Below are positions 37,405-45,740 of a stretch of 51,004 nucleotides of DNA, in pieces. The position numbers were made by a program, and so were the translations under genes. A model generated the notes under the pieces. It saw only the letters and a program-made list of their open reading frames with translations. It ran no database searches and was not told where the DNA came from. Source of the DNA: RBG-16-66-20 sp964564865 (GTDB taxonomy: Bacteria; Pseudomonadota; Gammaproteobacteria; Burkholderiales; SG8-39). The stretch is taken from assembly GCA_964564865.1 (NCBI GenBank), contig CAZMDA010000025.1, positions 1-51,004 of the forward strand. Reading direction: 5' to 3'. Within the stretch, counting starts at the first letter, position 1; each line of letters begins with the position of its first letter.

Positions 37405-38454
37405 TCAGAGCACGCGGTTGAACCACACCAGCGACAGCACCCCGGCAGCGAGCGCGAGCAGCGCGGCGAGCGCCGACACCAGCGCCGAGATCTCGGTCTC
37501 CTTCGTTTCCAGGATCAGGCGGGTGTTCAGGGTCTCGTATACCTTGTTGAGATCGGTCGCGGTGCCGGCATAGAAGTACTCGCCCCGGGTCAGGCTGGCG
37601 ACCTGCTTCAGGGTCTCCTCGTCCAGGCGCACACGGAAAGACCAGCCCTCGAAGCCGATCACCTCGCCGTTGGTCGTGCCCAGTCCCACCGTATAGATGC
37701 GCACGCCCCGGTCGGCGGCCATCTTGGCCGCCTCGATGGAATCCGGCCCGGTGGTCCGCTGCCCGTCGGTGAGCAGGATGATGGCCCCGGCGCCGTAGGA
37801 ACCCGGCGGCACCGGCTTGAAGGCCGCCTTCTTCTCGTCCTTCTTCGCCGGTTCCCGCAGCGAGCGCACCCGGGAGGCGTTGTCGCCGTAGATGAGCGAG
37901 GCGATCTCGATCCCGGCGTCGGGGAACAGCGTCGCCAGCGACACGATGATGCCGCTGCCGATCGCGGTGGCGCGCTGCAGCTGGAAGCGCTCGATGGCCG
38001 CCAGCAGGTCTTCCTTGTTCTCGGTCGGCGCCTGCACCACCGAGGCGGTGCCGGCGAACGAAATGATGCCGATCTTCGTGTTGCGCGGCACCTCGTTGAT
38101 GAACTTGCGCGCCGCGGCCTGCATGGCCTCGAAGCGGCTGGGCTCGACGTCCTTGGCGCGCATGCTGCCGGAGACGTCCATGGCGAGGATGATGGTCTGG
38201 CGCGCCGCCGGCAGCGTGATGGTGGCCGAGGGCCGCGCGATGGCGAGGATCATCGCCGTGATCGCCAGCAGGAACAGGGCCGGCGGCAGGTGGCGGCGCC
38301 AGCGGTTGCCCGGCCCCATCGCCTCGCGGATGATCCCCAGGCTCGCGTACTTGAGCGCGGCCTTCTTCTTCCGGCGCAGCAGCCAGACGTACAGCGCCAC
38401 CAGCGCCGGCACCAGCAGGAGCAGCCACAGCGCCTCGGCCCAGATGAACTTCAT
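37405..38454 (-). CDS. VWA-domain membrane protein, BatA-like
   Basis: 349 residues. N-terminal helices at about 5-26 and 57-74, a von Willebrand A domain with a complete metal-ion site (D93, S95, S97 in DVSGSM, the TDG later in ILLTDGQRTT), and a C-terminal helix (about 325-345). BatA-type proteins work with a MoxR ATPase and a DUF58 protein in envelope stress or metalloenzyme maturation. The ATG overlaps the upstream DUF58 stop by 4 bases. It ends the MoxR operon. Confidence 0.88.
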   Translation of the reverse strand: MKFIWAEALWLLLLVPALVALYVWLLRRKKKAALKYASLGIIREAMGPGNRWRRHLPPALFLLAITAMILAIARPSATITLPAARQTIILAMDVSGSMRAKDVEPSRFEAMQAAARKFINEVPRNTKIGIISFAGTASVVQAPTENKEDLLAAIERFQLQRATAIGSGIIVSLATLFPDAGIEIASLIYGDNASRVRSLREPAKKDEKKAAFKPVPPGSYGAGAIILLTDGQRTTGPDSIEAAKMAADRGVRIYTVGLGTTNGEVIGFEGWSFRVRLDEETLKQVASLTRGEYFYAGTATDLNKVYETLNTRLILETKETEISALVSALAALLALAAGVLSLVWFNRVL

Positions 38455-39401
38455 GCCGCCCGCTCCTGGACGGCGAGGTGCCGCGGCATGCCGCCGCCAT
38501 GGCGCCGGGCGCGCAGCTTGCGCAGGTCGGTGAAGCGCATCAGCGATTCCACCAGGTCGTCGCCGGTCACCAGCTCCAGCGCGTCCACGCCGGCCTGGCG
38601 GAAGGCGGCGCGCAGCTCCGCCTCGCGCCGCGCGGCGGTCGCCGCGAAGCGCGCCCGGAAGGCCGCGTCCCCGGTATCCACGAACAGCTGCTCGCCGGTC
38701 TCCGCGTCCTCGATCACCAGCATGCCGACATCCGGGATGTCCATCTCCAGCGGGTCGTAGAGGCGCACGGCGAGCACCTCGTGGCGCGCCGCCAGCTGCG
38801 CCAGCGGCCGCTCCCAGCCCGGGGCGCTGATGAAATCCGACAGCACGAACACCAGCGAGCGGCGCTTGATGGCCTGGTAGGCGGAGCCGAGGAAGTCGCG
38901 CAGGTCGGTGGCCCCGGAGGGCCTGGCCGCCGGCCGCGCCTGCAGGCGGTGCAGCAGCTCCAGCACGTGGCGGCGGCCGCCCCGCGCCGGAATGACGGTG
39001 TCGAGCCGGTCACCGTAGAACAGCGCGCCGACCCGGTTGCCGTGGCGCGTCATCATGCGCGCCAGCACCGCGACGAACTCCTCGGACAGCGAGCGCTTCT
39101 TCGCCACCGAGCCGAAGTCCACCGAGGGGCTGAGGTCCAGCAGGAACCAGGCGGTGACCTCGCGGTCCTCGTGGAACTCGCGCACGTACGGCGTCTGCAG
39201 GCGCGCGGTCACGTTCCAGTCGATGTGGCGCACGTCGTCGTGGTACTGGTACTCGCGCAGGTCCGCGAGGTCCAGGCCGAAGCCGCGCAGCAGCGTCCGG
39301 TAGTCGCCGTGCAGCAGCCCGTCCAGGCGCCGCAGCACCGTCCACTCCAGGCGCTTGAGCAGCGCCTCCGGATCAGGCCGCGGCCGGGGCACGGTTGGCA
39401 T
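38451..39401 (-). CDS. DUF58-domain protein
   Basis: 316 residues. The DUF58 core is clear: LADLREYQYHDDVRHIDWNVTARL followed by VREFHEDREVTAWFLLDLSPSVDFGS (both shown across about 52-110), a VWA-like fold. The ATG at 39401 is preferred over an upstream TTG because GGAG lies just ahead. It overlaps the end of the MoxR gene by 29 bases. Such proteins are usual partners of MoxR ATPases; the molecular role is unknown. Confidence 0.88.
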   Translation of the reverse strand: MPTVPRPRPDPEALLKRLEWTVLRRLDGLLHGDYRTLLRGFGLDLADLREYQYHDDVRHIDWNVTARLQTPYVREFHEDREVTAWFLLDLSPSVDFGSVAKKRSLSEEFVAVLARMMTRHGNRVGALFYGDRLDTVIPARGGRRHVLELLHRLQARPAARPSGATDLRDFLGSAYQAIKRRSLVFVLSDFISAPGWERPLAQLAARHEVLAVRLYDPLEMDIPDVGMLVIEDAETGEQLFVDTGDAAFRARFAATAARREAELRAAFRQAGVDALELVTGDDLVESLMRFTDLRKLRARRHGGGMPRHLAVQERAA

Positions 39402-40407
39402 GGGTCTCCAGGCGTGAATCAAGCGGCTTGGCCGGCGCCGGGATCCTGGCCAGGATGCGGCGGATCAGCTCGTCCGCGGTGATGCCCTCGGCCATCGCCT
39501 CGTAGGTGAGCACCATGCGGTGGCGGAACACGTCCGGCACCAGGTCCACCAGGTCCTCGGGCAAGGCGTAGCTGCGCCCGCGCAGGAAGCCGAGCGCCCG
39601 GCCGGCCTCGACCAGGTGGATGGAGGCGCGCGGGCTGACCCCGAACGAGATGTACTTGGCGAGCTCGCCCAGGCCGCAGCGCTCCGGCTCGCGCGTCGCC
39701 GCCGACAGGCGCACCGCGTACTGCATCAGCGAGGGGTCGACGAAGCCGGCGCGGCATTCCTTCTGCAGCGCCGCCAGCTGCTGCGTGGTCGCCACCTCGG
39801 CCACCAGCGGCTCGGCGCCGGTGACGCGCTCGACGATGACGAATTCCTCCTCGTCCGACGGATAGCCCACCAGCACCTTCATCATGAAGCGGTCCACCTG
39901 CGCCTCGGGCAGCGGGTAGGTGCCCTCGGTCTCGATCGGGTTCTGGGTCGCCATCACCAGGAACGGGTCCGGCACCTTGTGCGTCTCGCCCGCGATGGTG
40001 ACCTGGCGCTCCTGCATCACCTCCAGCAGCGCGCTCTGCACCTTGGCCGGGGCGCGGTTGATCTCGTCCGCCAGCAACAGGTTGGCGAACACCGGCCCGA
40101 GCGAGGTGGAGAACTCGCCCGTCTTCTGGCTGTAGATGCGCGTGCCCACCAGGTCGGCGGGCACCAGGTCCGGGGTGAACTGGATGCGGCGGAACTGGCC
40201 GCGCACGGTGCGCGCCAGCGTCTTCACCGTGAGCGTCTTGGCGAGGCCGGGCACGCCCTCCACCAGCAGGTGCCCCTGCGCCAGGATCGCCACCAGCACG
40301 CGCTCGAGGAACTGGTCCTGGCCGACCACCACCTTCTTCACCTCGTACAGCACGTGCTCCATCATCGAGGCGATTTCCCGGCCCTTCTGCCCTGCGCCTG
40401 CGTCCAT
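39373..40407 (-). CDS. MoxR-family AAA+ ATPase
   Basis: 344 residues. Walker A GVPGLAKT (51-58), Walker B LLLADEINRAP (110-120), sensor region MATQNPIETEGTYPLPEAQ and an arginine-finger region. MoxR proteins act as chaperones for metalloproteins and membrane complexes, and CoxD, a relative, matures the molybdenum site of CO dehydrogenase. Two molybdenum hydroxylase genes flank this operon, which makes a maturation role worth testing. First gene of MoxR-DUF58-VWA. Confidence 0.92.
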   Translation of the reverse strand: MDAGAGQKGREIASMMEHVLYEVKKVVVGQDQFLERVLVAILAQGHLLVEGVPGLAKTLTVKTLARTVRGQFRRIQFTPDLVPADLVGTRIYSQKTGEFSTSLGPVFANLLLADEINRAPAKVQSALLEVMQERQVTIAGETHKVPDPFLVMATQNPIETEGTYPLPEAQVDRFMMKVLVGYPSDEEEFVIVERVTGAEPLVAEVATTQQLAALQKECRAGFVDPSLMQYAVRLSAATREPERCGLGELAKYISFGVSPRASIHLVEAGRALGFLRGRSYALPEDLVDLVPDVFRHRMVLTYEAMAEGITADELIRRILARIPAPAKPLDSRLETHANRAPAAA

Positions 40408-40426
40408 GCGGTGTCTCCTGGGGTTC

Positions 40427-41314
40427 CTAGAACGGGGGAATGCCGATCGCCGAGGCCGCGTTCTCGATCGGCACCGCGAAGCCGATGCCGATGAACACGC
40501 GCTGCTCGGTCGGGTTGAGCACCCCGGTGACGATGCCCACCACCTCGCCCTCGGCGGTCACCAGCGGGCCGCCGGAATTGCCCGGATTGGCCGCGGCGTC
40601 GAACTGGATCAGGTTGCTCAGGATCCGCTTGCCCTGGGGCGAGCGGTATTCGCGCTTCAGGCCCGAGACCACGCCCGCGGACACCGAGGGCCCGACGCCG
40701 AACGGGAAGCCCACCGCCACGACGCGATCCCCGGGCAGGAGCTTGTCGGTGGAGGTCAGCGTCGCCGGGACGATGTCGTCGGGCAGCGTCTTCGCCTGCA
40801 GCACCGCCAGGTCGTGCTCCGGGCGCATCCCGGTGACGAAGGCGTCGGATTCCAGGCCGTCGGCGAAGGTGACGCGGATGGTGCTCGCGCCCTGCACCAC
40901 GTGCAGGTTGGTGAGGATCACGCCGGATTCCAGGATGATGACGCCGCTGCCGGTGTTGACCGGCGCGTCCGGGTCTTCGGCCGGCGTCACCAGGCCATAG
41001 CCCTCCACCCGCACCACCGAGGGCCGGATGGTTTCCCAGGCCTTCGCCGCCGGCGACTGCGGCGGCGCGGTCTCCAGCGACCTGGCGACCGCGGCGTCGA
41101 TGTCTTCCTGGGTCAGTTCGCGCGGCTGGCGGGACATCCCGCCGTTGAACTGGACCAACCCGAGCGCAAGGAGGACGCCGGCGGTGAACAGGAGCGCGCC
41201 GCGATAGCGGCGCCAGTCGGGGCGGACCGCCTTGGGCGCCTGCGGCGCCGCGGGCCCGGGCGGCGGCCCCGCGCGGCGCGGCGAACTGCTGTACAGGGCC
41301 GCGCGCTTCGCCAT
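40427..41314 (-). CDS. Membrane-anchored trypsin-like serine protease (S1C) without PDZ
   Basis: 295 residues. One membrane helix (about 39-55) anchors a periplasmic trypsin-like domain with the triad H138 (TNLHVV), D168 (EHDLAVL) and S247 (GNSGGP). It stops soon after the protease domain, so the PDZ domain of DegP/DegS is missing. The ATG shares one base with the stop of the CoxL-type gene (TGATG), so the two are co-translated. Its role may be envelope quality control; a link to the neighbouring molybdoenzyme is inferred from position. Confidence 0.88.
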   Translation of the reverse strand: MAKRAALYSSSPRRAGPPPGPAAPQAPKAVRPDWRRYRGALLFTAGVLLALGLVQFNGGMSRQPRELTQEDIDAAVARSLETAPPQSPAAKAWETIRPSVVRVEGYGLVTPAEDPDAPVNTGSGVIILESGVILTNLHVVQGASTIRVTFADGLESDAFVTGMRPEHDLAVLQAKTLPDDIVPATLTSTDKLLPGDRVVAVGFPFGVGPSVSAGVVSGLKREYRSPQGKRILSNLIQFDAAANPGNSGGPLVTAEGEVVGIVTGVLNPTEQRVFIGIGFAVPIENAASAIGIPPF

Positions 41315-43650
41315 CAGGCCTGCGCTATCGCCAGGGCACCGGGTTTCCCCGCCCTCGCCGCCTGGATCGCCGCCCAGACCCGTTCCTGGCTGGCCGGCAT
41401 GTCGAAGCGCGTCACGCCTTCGCGGCGCAGCGCGTCCAGCACCGCGTTCATCAGGCAGGGCATGGAACCGGTCACCCCGCCCTCGCCCACGCCCTTGGCG
41501 CCCAGCGGGTTGGTGGCGGTGGGCACGGCATGGTCCAGGACCTTGAGTCCGCCCACCAGCCCGGCCCGCGGCATGGCGTAGTCCATGAAGCTGCCCGTCA
41601 GCAACTGTCCGCCCGCGTCATAGATGGCCTGTTCGCCGAAGATGTGGCCCGCGCCCTGCGTCACGCCGCCCTGCATCTGTCCCTCAACAACCTGGTGGTT
41701 GATGATATTCCCGGCATCGTCGCAGGCGACATAGGCCACGACCTCCACGATACCCGTCTCCGGGTCGATTTCCACCTCGGCGATGTGACAGCCGTTGGGG
41801 AAGGTCCCGGGGACCTTGGGCCGCTCCTTGAAATCCAGGTCCAGCCGGCCCGGATACTTCCGCGCCAGGGCGTCGATGGCGACCGAGCGGTCGGTACCCT
41901 TGATGCGGTAGTGGCCTTTGTCGAACTCCAGGTCCGCGGCCGAACTCTCCAGGTGCTCCGCCGCGAGGTCCATGCCGTTGCGGACGATCTCCTGCGAGGC
42001 GAAGAACATGGCGCTGCCGATGCCGTGCAGGGAGCGCGAGCCGCCGGTGGGATTCGCGGTGAGGTCGAAATCCGGCTCCGCGGTGCGCAGCCGGATCTTC
42101 TCCAGCGGGATCCCCAGCACCGCGGACACGATCTGCGCGTAGGTGGTCTCGTGGCTCTGGCCGTGGTTGTGGGTCGCGGTGCGCAGGGTCACGCCGCCGT
42201 CGTCGTTCCAGGTGATGTGCGCCTGGTCATAGGCGGCGAAACCGCCCGGCGCGGTCATCTCGATGTAGGTCGCGATGCCGCGGCCGCGCAACAGGCCGCG
42301 GCGCGCGGATTCGGCGCGCCGGGCCTCGAAACCGCCCCAGTCCGCGGCCTTGAGCGCCTTGTCCAGCACGGCCGGGAAATCGCCGCAGTCGTACTCGAAG
42401 CCGCCCGCCAGCTTGTAGGGCATCTTCGAGGCCGGGATCATGTTGCGGCGGCGGAACTCGGCCGGGTCCATGCCGATCGCCTTCGCCGCCTCGTCCACCA
42501 GCCGCTCCAGCGCGTAGGAAGCGACCGGCCGCCCGGCGCCGCGGTAGGCCGCGGTGGGCACGGTGTTGGTGAGCACCAGGCGCCCGCGCACGTGCACCGC
42601 CTGCACGTCGTAGACGCCGCAGTTCACGTTCACCAGGCCAATGGTGTTGACCACCGCGCCGGTGAAGGCGACGTAGGCGCCCAGGTTCGACAGGTAGTCG
42701 AAGCGCAGGCCGAGGATGCGGCCGTCCTTGTCCAGCGCCATCTCGCCCGAGTGCACGATGTCGCGCGCCTGCTCGTCGCCGAGGAACACTTCCGACCGCG
42801 AGCCCACCCACTTCACCGCGCGCCCCAGCTTGCGCGCCGCGTAGAGCAGCGCGCCGTACTCCGGATAGGCGTTGAAGCGCACGCCGAAGCCGCCGCCCAC
42901 CTCCTCCGCGACCACGCGCACCTTGTCCGGCGCCACGCCGAGCACCGTCGAGAGCTGCCCGCGCATCGGGCCCACGCCCTGCGTGGTGGCGTGCAGGTAG
43001 TAGCGGTCGAGCGCCGGGTCGTAGGAACCCATCGCCGCGCGCGGCTCCATCGGGTTGCCCACCACGCGCGTGTGGTAGCCGCGCAGCTTCACCACCCGCG
43101 CCGCTTTCGCGAACGCCGCTTCGGTCGCGGCCGCGTCGCCGCCCTCGAAATCGAGCACCAGGTTGCCGGGCGCGCCCGGGTGCAGCTGCGGCGCGCCGGG
43201 CGCGAGCGCCTCCTCCGCGCTCACCACCGCCGGCAGGTCCTCGAACTCCACCATGACCGCCTCGGCCGCGTCCTGCGACTGCGCCTGGGTCTCGGCCACC
43301 ACCAGCGCCACCGGCTCGCCGACGTGGCGCACCACCTCGTGCGCGAGCGACAGGCGCAGCGCCGGCCTTTGCTCCGAGCCGTCGCGCCACTTGAACGGCG
43401 CCGCCGCCGGGATCGCCTTGAGGCCCGCGGCCGCCAGCTCCGCGCCGGTGATCACCGCGACCACGCCGGGCATCGCCAGCGCGGCCGAGGCGTCGATGGA
43501 CGCGATCTTCGCGTGCGGCCGGTCCGAGCGCAGGAAATGGCCCCAGGCCATGCCCGGGAGCGTCCAGTCCGAAACATAGCGGCCGCGCCCGGTGAGCATG
43601 CGCGCGTCTTCCAGCCGGCCCTTGGGTTGCTGTCCGAAGGAGAGATTCAT
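41314..43650 (-). CDS. Molybdopterin-binding large subunit, xanthine dehydrogenase/CoxL family
   Basis: 778 residues, complete. Cofactor segments include GGGFGVRFNAYPEYGALL and, at the active-site loop, AYRGAGRP. True CO dehydrogenase has a cysteine-containing AYRCSFR loop, so CO is not the substrate. The catalytic glutamate is in GAKGVGEGGVTGS near the end. There is no Tat signal. No FAD (CoxM) or 2Fe-2S (CoxS) subunit gene is adjacent, so partners must be encoded elsewhere. An aldehyde or heterocycle hydroxylase is likely. Confidence 0.9.
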   Translation of the reverse strand: MNLSFGQQPKGRLEDARMLTGRGRYVSDWTLPGMAWGHFLRSDRPHAKIASIDASAALAMPGVVAVITGAELAAAGLKAIPAAAPFKWRDGSEQRPALRLSLAHEVVRHVGEPVALVVAETQAQSQDAAEAVMVEFEDLPAVVSAEEALAPGAPQLHPGAPGNLVLDFEGGDAAATEAAFAKAARVVKLRGYHTRVVGNPMEPRAAMGSYDPALDRYYLHATTQGVGPMRGQLSTVLGVAPDKVRVVAEEVGGGFGVRFNAYPEYGALLYAARKLGRAVKWVGSRSEVFLGDEQARDIVHSGEMALDKDGRILGLRFDYLSNLGAYVAFTGAVVNTIGLVNVNCGVYDVQAVHVRGRLVLTNTVPTAAYRGAGRPVASYALERLVDEAAKAIGMDPAEFRRRNMIPASKMPYKLAGGFEYDCGDFPAVLDKALKAADWGGFEARRAESARRGLLRGRGIATYIEMTAPGGFAAYDQAHITWNDDGGVTLRTATHNHGQSHETTYAQIVSAVLGIPLEKIRLRTAEPDFDLTANPTGGSRSLHGIGSAMFFASQEIVRNGMDLAAEHLESSAADLEFDKGHYRIKGTDRSVAIDALARKYPGRLDLDFKERPKVPGTFPNGCHIAEVEIDPETGIVEVVAYVACDDAGNIINHQVVEGQMQGGVTQGAGHIFGEQAIYDAGGQLLTGSFMDYAMPRAGLVGGLKVLDHAVPTATNPLGAKGVGEGGVTGSMPCLMNAVLDALRREGVTRFDMPASQERVWAAIQAARAGKPGALAIAQA

Positions 43651-43664
43651 GGTGAGTCCATTCT

Positions 43665-43693
43665 AAAAACAAAAAGCCCGCCGCGGCGGGCTT
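43665..43693 (-). terminator. Rho-independent terminator after uspA
   Basis: Read on the minus strand, a 20-base perfect palindrome (AAGCCCGCCGCGGCGGGCTT) is followed by TTTGTTTTT. It begins 19 bases after the uspA stop and ends only 15 bases before the CoxL-type start, so the CoxL gene needs its own promoter or read-through. Confidence 0.9.
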
Positions 43694-43711
43694 AGCGAAA
43701 CGGCGCCGGCC

Positions 43712-44152
43712 TCAGGGCTTGGACAGCGCGATCAGGATGCTGCAGGGCGCGTAGTCGAGCAGCGAAGCGCCCACCGAGCCCTTCCACCAGCGGGCCGCCC
43801 AGGAGGTGCTCTGGTTGTGGCCCACCACGATCAGGTCCGCGCCCACCTCCTTGGCGACGCGGCAGATTTCCTCCACCGGCTCGCCCACGGCGAGGTGGCC
43901 GGCCGCCTTGAACCCCTTCTCGGTGAGCGACTGGATGCCCTCGTCGAGCACCGATTGGGTGCGCTTCTTCTCCTCTTCCAGCAGTTCCTCCGGGACGAAG
44001 CCCTCGGTGAGGAACAGGCTCGGCGGCATGCTGGCCACCGCCAGCAGGTGCGTTTCCGCGCCGAGGAAGCCCGCGAGGTCCGCGCACTCGAACAGTGCGC
44101 GCTTGCCCTCCTGGGAGCCGTTGTAGGCGAGAAGGATCTTTCGATACTTCAT
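43712..44152 (-). CDS. Universal stress protein (UspA family)
   Basis: 146 residues, the usual single-domain length. It begins KYRKILLAYNGSQEGKRAL and has the nucleotide-loop region VVGHNQSTSWAARWWKGSVGASLL, in which the ATP-binding GxxGx9G(S/T) pattern is only partly conserved, so ATP binding is uncertain. It is followed by a strong terminator and thus probably single. The product helps cells survive stress; its specific role is unknown. Confidence 0.88.
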   Translation of the reverse strand: MKYRKILLAYNGSQEGKRALFECADLAGFLGAETHLLAVASMPPSLFLTEGFVPEELLEEEKKRTQSVLDEGIQSLTEKGFKAAGHLAVGEPVEEICRVAKEVGADLIVVGHNQSTSWAARWWKGSVGASLLDYAPCSILIALSKP

Positions 44153-44183
44153 GGGCGCCTCCGCTTTGTCGAGCCCAAGCTTA

Positions 44184-45137
44184 CTACTTGAGGAGCAATC
44201 CGACCCGCTCGATGGTCGCGCGTTCCGCCTTCAGCGTCTCGGCGCCCCACTTCGCGTAGTCGTCGCTGGACTTGTACCAGTAGACCTGGTCGAGCTGCGC
44301 CAGCATCTTCAGGTGCTCCGGGTCGTCCAGCGCCTTCTTGAACGCGTCGTGCAGGAAGGCGCGGATCTTCGGGTCCAGGCCCGCGGGCGAGACAATGCCG
44401 TAGGGCGAGTAGGACACGATGTCGATGCCCAATTCCTTCGCGGTGGGCGCGTTCCACTTGGTGCGCTTATCGCCGAAGGTGACCAGCAGGCGGAAGGCGC
44501 CGGCGTCCACGTGCCGGCCCCAGCCGGTGGCGTCGGACTGCGCCATGACGTGCCCGCCCATCAGCGCCTGGGTGGAATCGGCGTTGCCCTTGAACGGCAC
44601 GTGCAGGAACTGCGCGCCGACCTTCATGCCCAGCTCCTCCATCAGCAGGTGCGGCGAGGTGCCGTTGCCGGTGGAGCCGTAGGACAGCTTGCCGGGGTTG
44701 GCCTTCGCCCAGGCGATGAGGTCGTTCAGCGTCTTGAAGGGCGAGTCCGCCTTCACCACCACGCCGAAGGTGTAGCCCGAGATGCCGATGATGTAGGTGA
44801 AATCCTTGAGCGGGTCCCAATCCACCTTCTGGATGTGCGGGATGCGGAACGCGCTCACCGCCAGCTGCGAGAGCGTGTAGCCGTCGGGCTTCGCCGTCTT
44901 CGCCATGGTGGCCGGCCCCAGCATGCCGCCGGCGCCCGGTTTGTTCTCGACGATGATCGTCTGCCCGACGTACTTGGAGGCGACCTGCGCGAACGAGCGC
45001 AGGTGCGTGTCCGTGGAGCCGCCTGCGGGCCAGGGCACGATCAGGGTGATGGGTTTGGCGGGAAAGGTCTGCGCCGCGGCGATTCCCGCGCCCAGCGCGA
45101 ACACCAGTCCCGCAGCCGCGGTCAGGATGCGATTCAT
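44184..45137 (-). CDS. Bug-family (TctC-type) periplasmic solute-binding protein
   Basis: 317 residues. A signal peptide ends about GIAAAQ, followed by TFPAKPITLIVPWPAGGSTDTHLR, ENKPGAGG and KPDGYTL, the Bug segments. A strong GGAGGG ribosome-binding site precedes the ATG. Third stand-alone Bug gene in the window. Divergent from the gpt-type gene, and its own promoter is visible at 45169-45174. Ligand unknown. Confidence 0.9.
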   Translation of the reverse strand: MNRILTAAAGLVFALGAGIAAAQTFPAKPITLIVPWPAGGSTDTHLRSFAQVASKYVGQTIIVENKPGAGGMLGPATMAKTAKPDGYTLSQLAVSAFRIPHIQKVDWDPLKDFTYIIGISGYTFGVVVKADSPFKTLNDLIAWAKANPGKLSYGSTGNGTSPHLLMEELGMKVGAQFLHVPFKGNADSTQALMGGHVMAQSDATGWGRHVDAGAFRLLVTFGDKRTKWNAPTAKELGIDIVSYSPYGIVSPAGLDPKIRAFLHDAFKKALDDPEHLKMLAQLDQVYWYKSSDDYAKWGAETLKAERATIERVGLLLK

Positions 45138-45168
45138 CGAGCCCTCCTCCAAGTCCTCGAATGCGCCG

Positions 45169-45174
45169 ATTATA
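45169..45174 (-). promoter_or_regulatory. -10 element for the Bug gene starting at 45137
   Basis: Read on the minus strand the bases are a perfect TATAAT, giving a leader of about 25 bases. No recognisable -35 hexamer at 16-18 bases. Confidence 0.45.
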
Positions 45175-45198
45175 GCGTCGCCGCGCGGCCGCCCGGGA

Positions 45199-45204
45199 TA
45201 AAAT
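45199..45204 (+). promoter_or_regulatory. -10-like element for the phosphoribosyltransferase gene
   Basis: TAAAAT lies 9 bases before the ATG at 45214. Transcription would start within 2-4 bases of the start codon, so the message would be nearly leaderless; no ribosome-binding site is present. Confidence 0.4.
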
Positions 45205-45213
45205 TCGGGCCAC

Positions 45214-45726
45214 ATGGCGTACGAAGACGAAATCATCGTCTCCTGGGTGGAACTGCACCGGGACGCGCGGTACCTCTCGCACCTGCTGCACGAGAAAGGC
45301 CCCTGGAAGGGCATCATCGCGGTCACCCGCGGCGGCCTGGTGCCGGCGGCACTGGTGGCGCGCGAGCTGGACCTGCGCCTGATCGACACCGTGTGCGTGG
45401 CCAGCTACGGCGCCGGCGCGGGCGGCGGCGCGGAGCAGGCGCAGGGCGAGCTGAAGGTGCTCAAGCCGAGCATCGCCGGCGACGGCGAAGGCTGGCTCCT
45501 GATCGACGACCTGGTGGACACCGGCCGCACCGCGCAGATGGTGCGCCAGATGCTGCCGCGGGCCTATTTCGCCACGCTCTACGCCAAGCCCGCCGGGCGC
45601 CCGGTGGTGGACTGCTTCGTCAAGGAGTTCAAGCAGACGAAGTGGATCTACTTTCCCTGGGACATCGATTACCAGTTCGCCACCCCGATCAAGGAAGGCG
45701 GCCGCGTCGTGGCCGGACCCGCCTGA
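45214..45726 (+). CDS. gpt: Xanthine/guanine phosphoribosyltransferase
   Basis: 170 residues. The PRPP-binding loop WLLIDDLVDTGRTAQMV is complete and GIIAVTRGGLVPAALVAREL matches Gpt, including the DRGG-like hood region. It converts xanthine or guanine to the monophosphate in purine salvage. It precedes the hydroxyacyl-CoA dehydrogenase by 14 bases and may be the first gene of that operon, which is an odd pairing. Confidence 0.88.
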   Translation: MAYEDEIIVSWVELHRDARYLSHLLHEKGPWKGIIAVTRGGLVPAALVARELDLRLIDTVCVASYGAGAGGGAEQAQGELKVLKPSIAGDGEGWLLIDDLVDTGRTAQMVRQMLPRAYFATLYAKPAGRPVVDCFVKEFKQTKWIYFPWDIDYQFATPIKEGGRVVAGPA

Positions 45727-45740
45727 GGACACCCGATCCG

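Noticed and set aside
41314..43650. Carbon monoxide dehydrogenase (CoxL proper)
   Set aside because: The active-site loop reads AYRGAGRP and lacks the cysteine of true CoxL, and CoxM and CoxS are not adjacent.
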